Below are positions 25,601-32,505 of a stretch of 64,000 nucleotides of DNA, in pieces. Within the stretch, counting starts at the first letter, position 1; each line of letters opens with the position of its first letter. The DNA is taken from positions 15,057,976 through 15,121,975 of the forward strand of contig NC_051089.1 in the NCBI RefSeq assembly GCF_901709675.1, written 5' to 3'. This DNA comes from Syngnathus acus. Lineage: Eukaryota > Chordata > Actinopteri > Syngnathiformes > Syngnathidae. A model generated the notes under the pieces. The model had not been told where the DNA came from. It saw nothing but the letters and a program-made list of their open reading frames with translations, and did not search any database. Made by a program: the position numbers and the translations under genes.

Positions 25601-28600
25601 CCGCTGACCACCGTGCTGCCCAGAAGACTTTGAATTTTGTGTGTGAACGTGCGTGCGTTTACATTTGTGCATGTACTATAAGCAAATGCTGTTTAAGCAA
25701 CAATGAGTGTTAGATGACGTAGCGAATGTCTCACAGCACTCACTGTTGTTGACCCTCTTTGCATGGCCACTAGAAGTAGATCTCTGTGCTGTATTTTCCT
25801 AATGCTGATAAAGCAGAGCCATTGATTTTGTAAAAGTAGCCGTTGATTTTCCAACCGCTGCATCTGCAATTTTAGTGTTTAGTGCAATAATCGTCTATTA
25901 AAAGCTTGGGTGAGAGACTTCAGATTTGGCTGGAAAATTAACAGTTGCTTCTTAAATACCAGGCTTTGAAATGTGTGCGTTTTTTTATGTGCAAGTTATG
26001 TTAAATGTTATTGTAAAACAGTGGGTGTCATTTTCCTAAATTATATCAAATAATTGCAATATCAAGCCAGGTTGGTCTATAACAACTACCAATACTATAA
26101 TGCAGTGTCAGTCTGGAAAGGTTTTGGCTAAAAATGTATCCCATTGTTATGTACTACAGTATTTGGTTTGCTATATAATTTCAATTGCCTTCAGTAAGTG
26201 CTTAATTTGAAAGGACAGTGATTTCTGTTTTAATACATTATCTGACAAGTAACCCCTCCCTCTCAGTTTCTCTATTGCAGGTCTTTCCCCAATTCTTTCC
26301 TCTTTCTGTCATTAATTTCAGAAAATACTTTTAATATTTTCATTTACTGCATCCTTTCATATTAGAATGAATTGTGTAGTACGTCGGTGGATTCTGTGAT
26401 GCCGCTAACCGTATTCTTTGTTGTGTATTTGTAGATGTTTCAAAAGGCTCCCTATAGCCCAGACAGCACAGGGAGACCCGGTCCTGGATTGAAACCTGGG
26501 AATTATAACCCTCAACAGGGATACCAACCTGATCAGCAACCGTACAGAGATTATGACCACCCACCGAGTCGGTTTGATGTCAACAGTGGAAGTGGTTACG
26601 TAGAACCAAAGTATAGAAACTATGACTCTCCGCCCTTTGAGAACAGTGTGCCTCCTCTCTACGACCAGCAACAGTGGAATCCTTACGTCCACACACACTC
26701 GACTGCCGACTCACAAGGCTACGATCCACGCCTGCCATACAGCGATGGCCCCGAGTCTCAGTACACCCCTCCGCTCCGTTTCGATGAGCCGCCGCCTCAG
26801 CAGGGATTCGACGGACGGCCTCGCTACGGTAAACCCGCAGTTCCTGGGCCCGCCCGTTACGATGACCCCCCACCGCTTTCTCCAGACCTCCACTACAACC
26901 AAGATTCTCAACACTCTCCGGCTGTCCGCTCTCCCAGCGGCCAACGGCCTTCCTACAACCAGGGACCAACACAGCACGTAAAAGGCTACAAACCTCAGCC
27001 GTATGACGCAGCTCCTGTAAACTCTGACACCAGCCCCACATCGCCTCCAAAAGCGGAGGTCAACTCATTTTCCACCACAGACATTTCAAAGCTCGACACT
27101 GCCAGAAAAGAGATACGCGAGGATGACCCCGCCATGCAACCACAGTCTGTTCTAACGAGAGTCAAAATGTTTGAAAACAAACGTTCGGTGTCTGTGGACC
27201 GAGCCAGAGATACGGTGGATCCATCTGCAAACAAGGTAAACTTTTTGTGGCTTTCTTTCTATTCATTGGGAACATCGACTGTGGCAAATCTACGTACATG
27301 TGACACGTATGGCCTTTTGTGTTGCTAACTTAGGCTGCAGATTTGCCCTTGAAAGCAGGGGGAATCATCCCAAAAGCCAATTCTTTGAGCAACCTGGACT
27401 CAGAAAAGAGCTTTAGGTAAGCTTTTTTTCTCACGCTTTGGCACGCTGAGATTTCAGGGTCATACTTGAAAGACCTTTGTTTAATTATTATGCCCAACTT
27501 GACTCATTTTAATTGAATTCCTTGCATTCTTATTCTTTGTCTTATTCTTTGCATTGTTTACCCACCTAGAGTCCCTGAGCCTCAGAAGCCTCAGTCCAAA
27601 GCGGCTGATGACATTGTGCGTGCCAACCATTATGACCCGGATGAGGATGAGGACTACTATAGGAAACAGCTCTCTTACTTTGACAGACTTCAGACTGGCC
27701 CCGCCAAACCTCAAGCTCAAGCACAAACAACGCACAACTTCTCCAGGTAATTTTCAAAGGAACATTGTGATTTTGACCCCATTGGTTCAAAAGCTTTTAC
27801 CCATCACACCAGATTTACTGGCAATGTCACGGGTATATACAAATTAGACTGGGATTTTGCAAATTTTAATGACATATAACGTGCAAAAAAAAAAAAAAGT
27901 TGGGTTTTGTCTTGTTGTTCTTGGTCATGTTTTTTTACACTCTAACTTTTACACCACATTTATGGAAGCGATTTTAGAGCAGGGTTTGGAATCCACCACT
28001 CAGATATCCATTTCACTTTCAATCTCCATTTTTATATCCAAGTGGAATGTTCATTGAGTTTTCTTTAATGAGATGGTTTTCTCTCTATGTTTACAGAACA
28101 GAATCAGTGGAGAAACCAAGTACAGCAGAGAAAAGATATGAACCAGTACCCCAGTTGACACCAACTTTGCCACCAGCCACACTTCCCAAGCCCTTAACTG
28201 AAGGTATGACACATATCCTGCCAGTTTCATATAAAACACACACGTTTGTGCATTTTCAAATGGGTAATGAGAGTAACTCTAATAAATGTCCCTCAGCCAA
28301 ACCTCCTTCCAGAGAGGACACTGTCCATAGCAACTTGCTGCCTCACAAAGGTTTTCCTGAGAAGTCTCCAGTGAATGGCACAAGTGAAAAGCTTCTGAAA
28401 ACTTTCACCAGCAGCGGGGCTCCACCAGCATCAAGCTACAACCGCTATTTGCCCAAACCCTACACAGCGTCTGCCAGGCCTTTTGAACGCAAGTTCGACA
28501 GTCCCAAATTCAACCACAACCTTCTGCCCAATGACAAGCCAGATATGGCCTCAAAGGTAAGCAGCCTTTCAACAAGTGTGACTAATGTTGTTGTTAGTGT

Positions 28601-31600
28601 GTAGAAAGTTCAAGTGACTTCAGTGGAAGGTCTGCTCACCTGTCAAACTGCAGTACAGCTTCAATTACCACTCAGTGTGAATGTGGCTGTATATGTTTCT
28701 CCTTTGCTTTACCCCTTGCTAAAATTAGTATTTTTAGAAATAATGTCTTTTACACGTAGCTGTATTTGTTCAGGAAAAAGTTTATGTACTATCCGGTAGT
28801 GATGGGAAAATGAAGCTTCATGAACCAGTTGTTGTATTCTTTGGCTTGTCTAGATGGCAATGTTGGTTTAAAGTGAGGGTTTTAAGGAATGGCAAGTCGG
28901 TGGGCTTTCAGCTCTTCGGTGAACAGAAAGTGCCATCTAAGTAAACACAACAACGGGTTCATGAATCATCTTGAAGCTTCATTTGCCCATCATTAATATC
29001 CAGTATGGGTGAAGTACATAATAGATCACTTTGGTTTTGAACAGGGTCAAAGTGCAAGCCCAGCAAAGCCCTCCCAGTCCCACAACGCAGACCATGACAG
29101 TGGCCTAGATACATTCACTCGTACAATGGACCATCGCACTAAGTATCAGCACAACAATGTCAACGCTGTGCCCAAGGCCATTCCCGTGAGGTAACCAATC
29201 ACATCATTCGTGGATGGAATCAAATGTATTCCATTGGAGACAAACGTTTCTGCCTTCCAGCCCCACTGCCCTGGAGGATGACGACGATGAGGATGAGGGC
29301 CACACTGTGGTCGCGACTGCCCGGGGTATCTTCAACAGCAACGGTGGTGTCCTGAGCTCTATCGAAACGGGCGTCAGCATTATTATCCCTCAGGGTGCCA
29401 TTCCTGAAGGCATAGAGCAGGAGATCTACTTCAAGGTCTGCCGAGATAACAGCATCCTGCCTCCACTTGACAAGGAGAAAGGTAGCATTGTCACAAAATG
29501 AAAAAGATTGTAGTCACTCTTGCGCTCTTTGTTTCTGTTCATCATTGCATTGTCCTTTGTCATATAAGCAGTTTGTCGTAAAATATTTTATCACCTTTTG
29601 TCATTCCATGAGTTACCCCTGTACTCATACATTTGTAATGCATATATGAATGTATGCATGTTTGGGATAATTTTAAAATACCAGCAGGATTTCATTCAAT
29701 CTAATCTATAGATGTCAATCATTTGGGTGGTGCAAACTGTTTTTACCTTTCTGTTGAGTTCAATAAGTGAACATTTATCTTCTGATGTCTGAATTATTAG
29801 ATAATAATTGTTAAAAATGTGTTTATTGTTTTTTTTCTCCTCTGTCATTCCCAGGGGAGACTTTGCTGAGCCCTCTGGTGATGTGTGGACCTCACGGCCT
29901 CAAGTTTTTGAAGCCTGTGGAGCTGCGCTTACCTCACTGTGCGTCAATGACCCCTGATGGTTGGTCTTTTGCTCTAAAATCCTCCGACTCCTCGTCGGGT
30001 ATGCTGTGTTCTCTCAGTTCTTCTGGGGTCGTTTGGGCTGGCTCTGTGACTATTTGACTGTTGGGGTCACTTGAATCATTTCCCCTTAGTTGTGATTATT
30101 ATTATTTGTATTTTTCTCACCGATGTTTTGTGAGATTTTGGAAAAAGAATCAGTCTACGGGGAAATAAATCTTGCCTTTCATTTACATACAGTATCATAA
30201 TGGCTTTAGTTTAATCCATTTCACTTTTTATCACTCATTTTCTCTAATTGCCAACTTGCCTATCTTTGTCACATCAAAGTCCGTTTTCATTATTCATTTA
30301 TTATTATATGTTGCAAGTCATTTACTAGTCATTGGTTTTATGTCAAATCATTTTATTTTTTATTGTAATGAAGCTAATTAGTAGGTCTACCTATTTTTAT
30401 GGGCTTGAATATAAATCAACCTCACTGGTTTTCCTAATATATATATGCATGCAGGAGCAAATTGACTTGACTTTTATTATACCTACATGCACACGCATAC
30501 ATTATAAATTGATACTCGATACCACTTTCTCAGACCGATACCAATGTTAGTATAGACTTTTCATACATAAAACATTTTCACCAGAAAACAATGATGTATT
30601 GACAATGGAGTTTCAAAGAAAGACCTATATATGCCAATGCAGCAATTCTCCTGAAAATTGCATTAATTTAATGACCAATTTTTAATCTTCTAATTCGTGA
30701 TCGTAAAACTGTCACAAGAAGGTGGCCAGAACCTTGAAATAAGGCTGGTATCGGTACTTGCTCATCTCTAATATATACAATGTATGTGCATGCGAGCATG
30801 TGTGTGTGTTTGTGATATAAAAACTGCATGTTCTTGTTTCTTTCCTCTCACACAGCCACCCAAATCCTGGCCATAAGACCTGCCTTTATAGTTCTCTTGA
30901 TTAAATTTGACGACCATTCCTCCCTTGGCCCTAATGAGGATAAATGATACAGAAAATTAATAGTTGTTGTAGGATAGGATATATGTCGCGATGCATAGAT
31001 AAGTTAAGATAGGGTTTGGAAATTCCTCCCTTGAATGTCAATTATTTGGTTGAGTGCACTTAATGTTTGTGCTTGTTTCCAAAACACTTTTTTTTTATAG
31101 TCTATGTCATTTACCTTTCCAGGAGCTACAAATATGCATAAATAAAGACCTGTAGTTCATTAGAAGCGCATTGTGCAGAAGCCAAATTATAGCAAAGTAA
31201 AAAGCTCAATTCCTGCAAAGAAAGAGAGTTACTTCACGAAGAGTGGTAATTTTGGCCGTTGTTAGGATTAGCAGTTAATTAGCCTCATTTTAAGAATGAG
31301 AATGAATGAGATGCTGCTTTGCTCTGTTGTTGCGCTGAATAGGAGAAGGATTATCAGGCTGCGTGCTAATCCTCTTATTGCGAGGCAAGTCCACTCTCCA
31401 GCCTGCTCGTGTCCCCTCTGTGACTTTCCTCTTACATCGTGTCCCCACTATTCTTGCCCTTCTTTACAGCGCTCTGCAGCTAATGGATGCTCCTCTTTGT
31501 GCCTTATTGTCTAATCACGCTTTTTATTTTCCAGGCCATGTAAAACTAGTGAACTTCAGGAGAGTGGACATAGTGCATGAGCAGCGAAGCTCTCAGTAGT

Positions 31601-32236
31601 TCACCACTATGTCATGTTGTCATTTAGATGTGGTCATGTTCTTCTTTTTTTATTTCCTGTTGTTTAACAGAGCTGCTGAGAACTAGTTGTGGTTATTATG
31701 ATAATAAGCACCACTGCTAGGTAAAAAATGAAGCAGAAATGCAAAACGGTTCTCTCACAAACGCTTTTCCAGAAATAGGCTACAGATAATTCGGGATGAC
31801 TTGACACTGCGGTACGCCGTCGTCATAGTGACTGAGGTTGAATTTTGAGTCAACAAGAGGCTGGGGGGACATTCATTAAAGATGAAATGATTTGTCTATT
31901 CTCGAGTGTCTCCAGTGTTTGGATTTGAGCCACTGTCTTGTACTCTCCAAATATGGCTGGCAGGCAGGAGATGCAATCAGGCTCTGCAGCTCCACTGGAG
32001 TAGTTGATGGATTCATTCTACAGTTATTGTTCCATACAACCAACTCCGAAGAGGGAGTGCTTATATAGCCATTAGAGCTTAATTGAACCTAAAAGACTCT
32101 TATAACTCACCATCTGCTCCATCTGTTCCCATTCCTCTCAGGTGACCCCAAAAACTGGCAGAACAAGTCTCTCCCTGGAGACCCCAACTACCTGGTGGGA
32201 GCCAACTGTGTTTCTGTGCTCATCGACCACTTTTAA
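7577..32236 (+). CDS. tjp1: tight junction protein 1 (ZO-1), spliced, 29 coding exons
   Basis: Scaffold of the MAGUK family that links claudins, JAMs and occludin to actin at tight junctions. Joining the 29 exons listed separately gives 5,064 nt (1,687 residues plus stop), with consistent phase at every GT-AG junction. Approximate domains in residues: PDZ1 9-95 ([10 protein letters not shown] loop), PDZ2 191-268 ([12 protein letters not shown]), PDZ3 422-501 ([12 protein letters not shown]), SH3 516-583, GUK-like 626-795, acidic region from 814, alpha domain 931-1010, actin-binding region 1011-1277, ZU5 from about 1550, C-terminus LIDHF. The GUK segment has [13 protein letters not shown] where active kinases carry a GxxGxGK P-loop, so it is a binding domain rather than an enzyme, as in all ZO proteins. 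Mammalian ZO-1 is about 1,748 residues. The start at 7577 has G at -3 and G at +4, but three in-frame codons precede it in the exon, so a longer N-terminus from an upstream exon is likely. Paralogue (a or b) undetermined. Confidence 0.95.
7625..8927 (+). other. tjp1: tjp1 intron between PDZ1 exons
   Basis: 1.3 kb GT-AG intron. Mostly unique AT-rich sequence. I see no RNA gene or clear mobile element. Confidence 0.8.
8928..9052 (+). CDS. tjp1: tjp1 exon: PDZ1 carboxylate-binding loop
   Basis: 125 nt, phase 0 to 2, bounded by ctctgcag and gtaagt. It encodes the [15 protein letters not shown] loop and the segment [12 protein letters not shown], which form the ligand groove of PDZ1, the claudin-binding domain. 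Confidence 0.95.
9134..9236 (+). CDS. tjp1: tjp1 exon: end of PDZ1
   Basis: 103 nt, phase 2 to 0, bounded by gtttcag and gtaagt. Encodes [20 protein letters not shown] and the alpha-2 helix up to KNAKI, strongly conserved with mammalian ZO-1. Only 81 nt of intron separate it from the preceding exon. Confidence 0.95.
9237..9807 (+). other. tjp1: tjp1 intron, no further feature
   Basis: 571 nt GT-AG intron with a C-rich run near 9568-9580. Nothing else recognised. Confidence 0.8.
9808..10135 (+). CDS. tjp1: tjp1 exon: PDZ1-PDZ2 linker, acidic and RS-rich
   Basis: 328 nt, phase 0 to 1, bounded by tttctcag and gtgagc. Begins [15 protein letters not shown], then an acidic stretch ([12 protein letters not shown]), then an arginine/serine-rich run with [15 protein letters not shown], and ends in [10 protein letters not shown], the first strand of PDZ2. 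The RS-rich linker is a known phosphorylated region in ZO-1 proteins. Confidence 0.95.
10307..10410 (+). CDS. tjp1: tjp1 exon: PDZ2, first part
   Basis: 104 nt, phase 1 to 0, bounded by gaaagcag and gtaaga. Encodes [20 protein letters not shown] and ends [14 protein letters not shown]2 of ZO proteins mediates homo- and heterodimerisation by domain swapping and binds connexins. Confidence 0.95.
10613..10634. repeat. homopolymer of 22 C
   Basis: Uninterrupted C tract followed by C-rich sequence. The complementary strand is a G tract able to form quadruplex structure. The length is likely variable or imprecisely sequenced. Confidence 0.95.
11017..11188. mobile_element. palindromic MITE, ACTATAAGTCGC family
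   Basis: Terminal inverted repeats of about 27 bp: the left end starts TACCGTAATTTTCGGACTAT and the right end is its reverse complement (ending agtccgaaaattacggta). The interior is made of further copies of GCGACTTATA in inverted orientation. It probably duplicated a TA target. Non-autonomous; no coding capacity. Confidence 0.85.
11693..11861 (+). CDS. tjp1: tjp1 exon: end of PDZ2 and linker
   Basis: 169 nt, phase 0 to 1, bounded by cctcaccag and gtgaga. Reads [20 protein letters not shown] and later [20 protein letters not shown], matching mammalian ZO-1 closely. Confidence 0.95.
12022..12154 (+). CDS. tjp1: tjp1 exon: PDZ2-PDZ3 linker
   Basis: 133 nt, phase 1 to 2, bounded by tttcacag and gtacgg. 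Encodes [20 protein letters not shown], a short RSRSP run and [10 protein letters not shown]. Low-complexity serine/arginine linker. Reading past the donor meets a stop about 30 codons later (12246). Confidence 0.93.
12155..15357 (+). other. tjp1: tjp1 intron, 3.2 kb
   Basis: Long GT-AG intron within the PDZ2-PDZ3 linker. Contains poly-T runs near 12960-12980 and the degenerate inverted-repeat element at 13608-13885. No coding exon is recognised in it. Confidence 0.8.
13608..13885. mobile_element. degenerate inverted-repeat element (GTCGTCCCTNGTTTAT type)
   Basis: The left part reads gtcgtcccttgtttattgtg then a segment resembling CGAAAATCYGCGAAGTAG. The right part (gtgagctaaaactgcaatag) looks like the inverse of the left end after decay. 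This resembles a MITE family common in fish and reptiles. Heavily mutated, so ends are approximate. Confidence 0.45.
15358..15497 (+). CDS. tjp1: tjp1 exon: PDZ2-PDZ3 linker, variable part
   Basis: 140 nt, phase 2 to 1, bounded by tctttcag and gtacat. Encodes [14 protein letters not shown] and later DDSQLPPLP. The start is conserved with mammalian ZO-1 and the middle is diverged. Confidence 0.92.
15498..15806 (+). other. tjp1: tjp1 intron with old transposon end
   Basis: 309 nt intron. The stretch near 15705-15755 (ggggcggcataactgaaaat, then ttgagaagcactggttta) resembles the terminal part of a decayed hAT-type element. Nothing else seen. Confidence 0.45.
15807..15912 (+). CDS. tjp1: tjp1 exon: linker before PDZ3
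   Basis: 106 nt, phase 1 to 2, bounded by ttggcag and gtcaat. Encodes [20 protein letters not shown] and HDDSILR, strongly conserved. The donor gtcaat is weak. Confidence 0.94.
15913..16328 (+). other. tjp1: tjp1 intron, no further feature
   Basis: 416 nt AT-rich GT-AG intron with a G-rich run near 16058-16069. Confidence 0.75.
16329..16479 (+). CDS. tjp1: tjp1 exon: PDZ3, first part
   Basis: 151 nt, phase 2 to 0, bounded by tgttttag and gtacta. Encodes [20 protein letters not shown] then [15 protein letters not shown] and [11 protein letters not shown]3 works with the SH3-GUK module to bind JAM-A. The donor lacks the usual +5 G. Confidence 0.95.
16480..18231 (+). other. tjp1: tjp1 intron within PDZ3
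   Basis: 1.75 kb GT-AG intron. AT-rich, with no repeat or RNA gene I can name. Confidence 0.75.
18232..18340 (+). CDS. tjp1: tjp1 exon: end of PDZ3
   Basis: 109 nt, phase 0 to 1, bounded by cctgtag and gtgagt. Encodes [20 protein letters not shown] and [13 protein letters not shown]. Followed by an unusually short 72-nt intron. Confidence 0.95.
18341..18412 (+). other. tjp1: 72-nt stop-free in-frame tjp1 intron (potentially retained)
   Basis: Intron between PDZ3 and SH3 with donor gtgagt and acceptor atcaccag. Its length is divisible by three and it has no stop in the coding frame, so retention would insert 24 residues (starting [17 protein letters not shown] in the read-through frame) between PDZ3 and SH3. 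The splice sites are good, and the spliced form reproduces the mammalian protein exactly. Confidence 0.6.
18413..18632 (+). CDS. tjp1: tjp1 exon: SH3 domain
   Basis: 220 nt, phase 1 to 2, bounded by atcaccag and gtaagt. Starts [20 protein letters not shown] and continues through [20 protein letters not shown] to GIIPNKN. Nearly invariant with mammalian ZO-1. The SH3 packs on the GUK domain as in other MAGUKs. Confidence 0.96.
18633..19571 (+). other. tjp1: tjp1 intron holding a hAT-type fragment
   Basis: 939 nt intron. The segment near 19361-19398 (accggtccgcggtgg, then ggttggagacccttg) is the terminal signature of a hAT-like element. The several hundred bases before it may belong to the same decayed copy, but I could not find the opposite terminus. 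Confidence 0.5.
19361..19398. mobile_element. hAT-type terminal fragment
   Basis: Resembles the common vertebrate hAT end in which CCGGTCCG is followed by a purine run, GGTTGGGGACC and a terminal CTG. Only one end is recognisable. Confidence 0.45.
19572..19756 (+). CDS. tjp1: tjp1 exon: SH3-GUK hinge (U5) and start of GUK
   Basis: 185 nt, phase 2 to 1, bounded by ttgcttcag and gtaagt. Encodes [20 protein letters not shown], a basic hinge, and [11 protein letters not shown], the entry to the GUK-like domain. Confidence 0.95.
19947..20042 (+). CDS. tjp1: tjp1 exon: GUK-like domain, degenerate P-loop
   Basis: 96 nt, phase 1 to 1, bounded by aaaacag and gtaagt. Encodes [20 protein letters not shown] then [11 protein letters not shown]. 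The nucleotide-binding glycine/lysine motif of true guanylate kinases is absent, as expected for ZO proteins. Because both ends have phase 1, the following microexon can be included or skipped without a frameshift. Confidence 0.95.
20043..20794 (+). other. tjp1: tjp1 intron before the microexon
   Basis: 752 nt intron ending in a long pyrimidine tract. No other features. Confidence 0.75.
20795..20821 (+). CDS. tjp1: tjp1 27-nt microexon in the GUK domain
   Basis: A strong acceptor (tattttcttttcag) and donor (gtatgt) bracket 27 nt that begin and end in phase 1. Inclusion adds nine residues rich in glutamine (TQQQQGGEK, read with the flanking codons). Skipping restores the mammalian sequence LAKSEPRDAG exactly. 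Called as a cassette exon from splice sites and frame. No transcript evidence is available here. Confidence 0.7.
20822..22833 (+). other. tjp1: tjp1 intron after the microexon
   Basis: 2.0 kb intron. G run at 21303-21315. The remainder is AT-rich without recognisable element ends. Confidence 0.75.
22834..22916 (+). CDS. tjp1: tjp1 exon: GUK-like domain, middle
   Basis: 83 nt, phase 1 to 0, bounded by ttttacag and gtgaga. Encodes [20 protein letters not shown] and TIKQIIDR. The final residue is Arg where mammalian ZO-1 has Gln. Confidence 0.95.
23146..23356 (+). CDS. tjp1: tjp1 exon: GUK-like domain, C-terminal part
   Basis: 211 nt, phase 0 to 1, bounded by ttataag and gtgagt. Encodes [40 protein letters not shown] and [20 protein letters not shown]. 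Confidence 0.96.
23645..23745 (+). CDS. tjp1: tjp1 exon: end of GUK, U6 region
   Basis: 101 nt, phase 1 to 0, bounded by gttcag and gtaaag. Encodes [20 protein letters not shown] and [11 protein letters not shown]. The U6 segment regulates occludin binding and junction placement in ZO-1. Confidence 0.95.
23969..24319 (+). CDS. tjp1: tjp1 exon: acidic region
   Basis: 351 nt, phase 0 to 0, bounded by gtcacag and gtagcg. Encodes [20 protein letters not shown], then [20 protein letters not shown] and [11 protein letters not shown]. The first two thirds are almost invariant. The end (from about residue 888) is diverged and proline-rich. It is locally GC-rich compared with the surrounding introns. 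Confidence 0.96.
24320..25195 (+). other. tjp1: tjp1 intron before the alpha exon
   Basis: 876 nt intron with a short TG run near 24582-24599. Nothing else recognised. Confidence 0.75.
25196..25435 (+). CDS. tjp1: tjp1 alpha-domain exon (alternatively spliced in vertebrates)
   Basis: Exactly 240 nt (80 codons), phase 0 to 0, bounded by acttcacag and the weak donor gtatcc. It starts KAEATAIPS, aligning with the KAEASSPV start of the mammalian alpha domain. The rest is diverged, proline-rich and low-complexity. The 80-residue alpha domain is the classic alternatively spliced segment of ZO-1 (alpha-plus and alpha-minus isoforms). The equal length, symmetrical phase and weak donor support the same role here. 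Confidence 0.85.
25436..26434 (+). other. tjp1: tjp1 intron after the alpha exon
   Basis: 999 nt intron opening with the weak donor gtatcc. A run of CTG triplets lies at about 25510-25531, shortly after the alpha exon. CUG-rich intronic RNA is a potential MBNL/CELF binding context, which may bear on alpha-exon choice (inference). Confidence 0.6.
26435..27235 (+). CDS. tjp1: tjp1 large exon: proline/tyrosine-rich actin-binding region
   Basis: 801 nt, phase 0 to 0, bounded by tatttgtag and gtaaac. Composition is dominated by Pro, Tyr, Gln and Asp in loose repeats such as [20 protein letters not shown] and [11 protein letters not shown]. It ends in [20 protein letters not shown], the best conserved part. 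In mammals this segment includes the F-actin-binding region. Length and repeat content evolve fast, and this exon is shorter than its mammalian counterpart. Confidence 0.92.
27334..27416 (+). CDS. tjp1: tjp1 exon after the actin-binding region
   Basis: 83 nt, phase 0 to 2, bounded by aacttag and gtaagc. Encodes [19 protein letters not shown] and SEKSFR. Poorly conserved, but splice sites and phases fit both neighbours. Confidence 0.85.
27570..27746 (+). CDS. tjp1: tjp1 exon: conserved VPEPQKPQ / [15 protein letters not shown] segment
   Basis: 177 nt, phase 2 to 2, bounded by ccacctag and gtaatt. Encodes [20 protein letters not shown] and [17 protein letters not shown], closely matching mammalian ZO-1. 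Confidence 0.93.
27747..28096 (+). other. tjp1: tjp1 intron, no further feature
   Basis: 350 nt intron with an A13 run near 27886-27898. Confidence 0.75.
28097..28203 (+). CDS. tjp1: tjp1 exon: proline-rich linker
   Basis: 107 nt, phase 2 to 1, bounded by gtttacag and gtatga. Encodes [20 protein letters not shown]. Followed by a 93-nt intron. Confidence 0.9.
28204..28296 (+). other. tjp1: 93-nt stop-free in-frame tjp1 intron (potentially retained)
   Basis: Donor gtatga and acceptor ccctcag with a weak pyrimidine tract. The length is divisible by three and no stop occurs in the coding frame. Retention would insert 31 residues, beginning [15 protein letters not shown], in the proline-rich linker before ZU5. 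Confidence 0.6.
28297..28556 (+). CDS. tjp1: tjp1 exon: linker before ZU5
   Basis: 260 nt, phase 1 to 0, bounded by ccctcag and gtaagc. Encodes [27 protein letters not shown] and the conserved [20 protein letters not shown], then KFNHNLLP. Confidence 0.94.
28557..29044 (+). other. tjp1: tjp1 intron carrying a palindromic element
   Basis: 488 nt intron. About 40% is the inverted-repeat element at 28799-28994. Confidence 0.8.
28799..28994. mobile_element. palindromic MITE with TGAAGCTTCATGAACC arms
   Basis: Arms of about 65-75 bp are inverted copies: the left begins agtgatgggaaaatgaagct, and the right ends gaagcttcatttgcccatca. Both arms carry TTCATGAACC, GTTGTTGT and TAGATGGCA. It is related to the element at 60177-60356. 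Non-autonomous DNA transposon, probably hAT-like. Confidence 0.75.
29045..29190 (+). CDS. tjp1: tjp1 exon: linker before ZU5
   Basis: 146 nt, phase 0 to 2, bounded by ttgaacag and gtaacc. Encodes [15 protein letters not shown] and [12 protein letters not shown], which match the pre-ZU5 linker of mammalian ZO-1. Confidence 0.92.
29261..29481 (+). CDS. tjp1: tjp1 exon: ZU5 domain, first part
   Basis: 221 nt, phase 2 to 1, bounded by gccttccag and gtagca. Encodes the acidic run [20 protein letters not shown], then [20 protein letters not shown] and [20 protein letters not shown], the near-invariant ZU5 core. The intron before it is only 70 nt. Confidence 0.96.
29482..29854 (+). other. tjp1: tjp1 intron inside ZU5, no further feature
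   Basis: 373 nt AT-rich GT-AG intron. Confidence 0.75.
29855..29998 (+). CDS. tjp1: tjp1 exon: ZU5 domain, with internal alternative donor
   Basis: 144 nt in the long form, phase 1 to 1, bounded by attcccag and gtatgc. Encodes [20 protein letters not shown] and VELRLPHC, then a 20-residue extension beginning [11 protein letters not shown] second donor (gtgcgt) at 29939 would end the exon at 29938 and give the short form joining LPHC directly to DPKNW, as in canonical human ZO-1. Both forms keep the frame. Confidence 0.93.
29999..32141 (+). other. tjp1: last tjp1 intron, 2.1 kb
   Basis: Contains a decayed element with GATACTCGATACC / GGTATCGGTAC ends at about 30505-30775 and a short TG run near 30797-30812. 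The rest shows nothing recognisable. Confidence 0.7.
30505..30775. mobile_element. decayed TATCGGTA-type element
   Basis: One end carries gatactcgatacc and gaccgatacc. The other carries ggtatcggtacttgctcatc. These are inverted relatives, as expected for an old palindromic element. A similar motif cluster occurs at about 46770-46815. Ends are approximate. Confidence 0.4.
32142..32236 (+). CDS. tjp1: tjp1 last coding exon and stop
   Basis: 95 nt, phase 1, acceptor cctctcag. Encodes [20 protein letters not shown] then [10 protein letters not shown] and TAA (32234-32236). Invariant C-terminus of ZO-1. Confidence 0.97.
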
Positions 32237-32238
32237 GT

Positions 32239-32255
32239 GGGGGGGGGGGGGGGGG
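32239..32255 (+). repeat. run of 17 G immediately after the tjp1 stop codon
   Basis: Starts two bases after TAA. On the mRNA it could form a G-quadruplex at the coding/3' UTR boundary. Its length is probably variable. Confidence 0.95.
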
Positions 32256-32499
32256 CAGCAGGTGTGATGTTACAAAATATGCATCCATAGTGGATAAACA
32301 TGGACACATACACATTGACAGCTGCACTCTCCAACTCCCGACGGTGACGTGAAGAAGATCCAGTCAGTGCTGTTTACGGCCAGGCGCTGAAGAAACAAAC
32401 TTTTGCCATCAAATGAAGTCTTGATGAAGTAAAACCACTGATGCATGCCCCCCCTACCCCGCCCCCACTGAAGATTATCACTATCTATACATACAGTAC

Positions 32500-32505
32500 A
32501 ATAAA
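32500..32505 (+). terminator. tjp1: possible proximal tjp1 polyadenylation signal
   Basis: AATAAA 264 nt after the stop codon, followed by a T-rich stretch (gtttttatatg). It could give a short 3' UTR isoform. No transcript evidence. Confidence 0.35.

Noticed and set aside
26580-27050. 156-codon minus-strand frame over the tjp1 actin-binding-region exon
   Set aside because: Shadow of the GC-rich coding exon on the plus strand.
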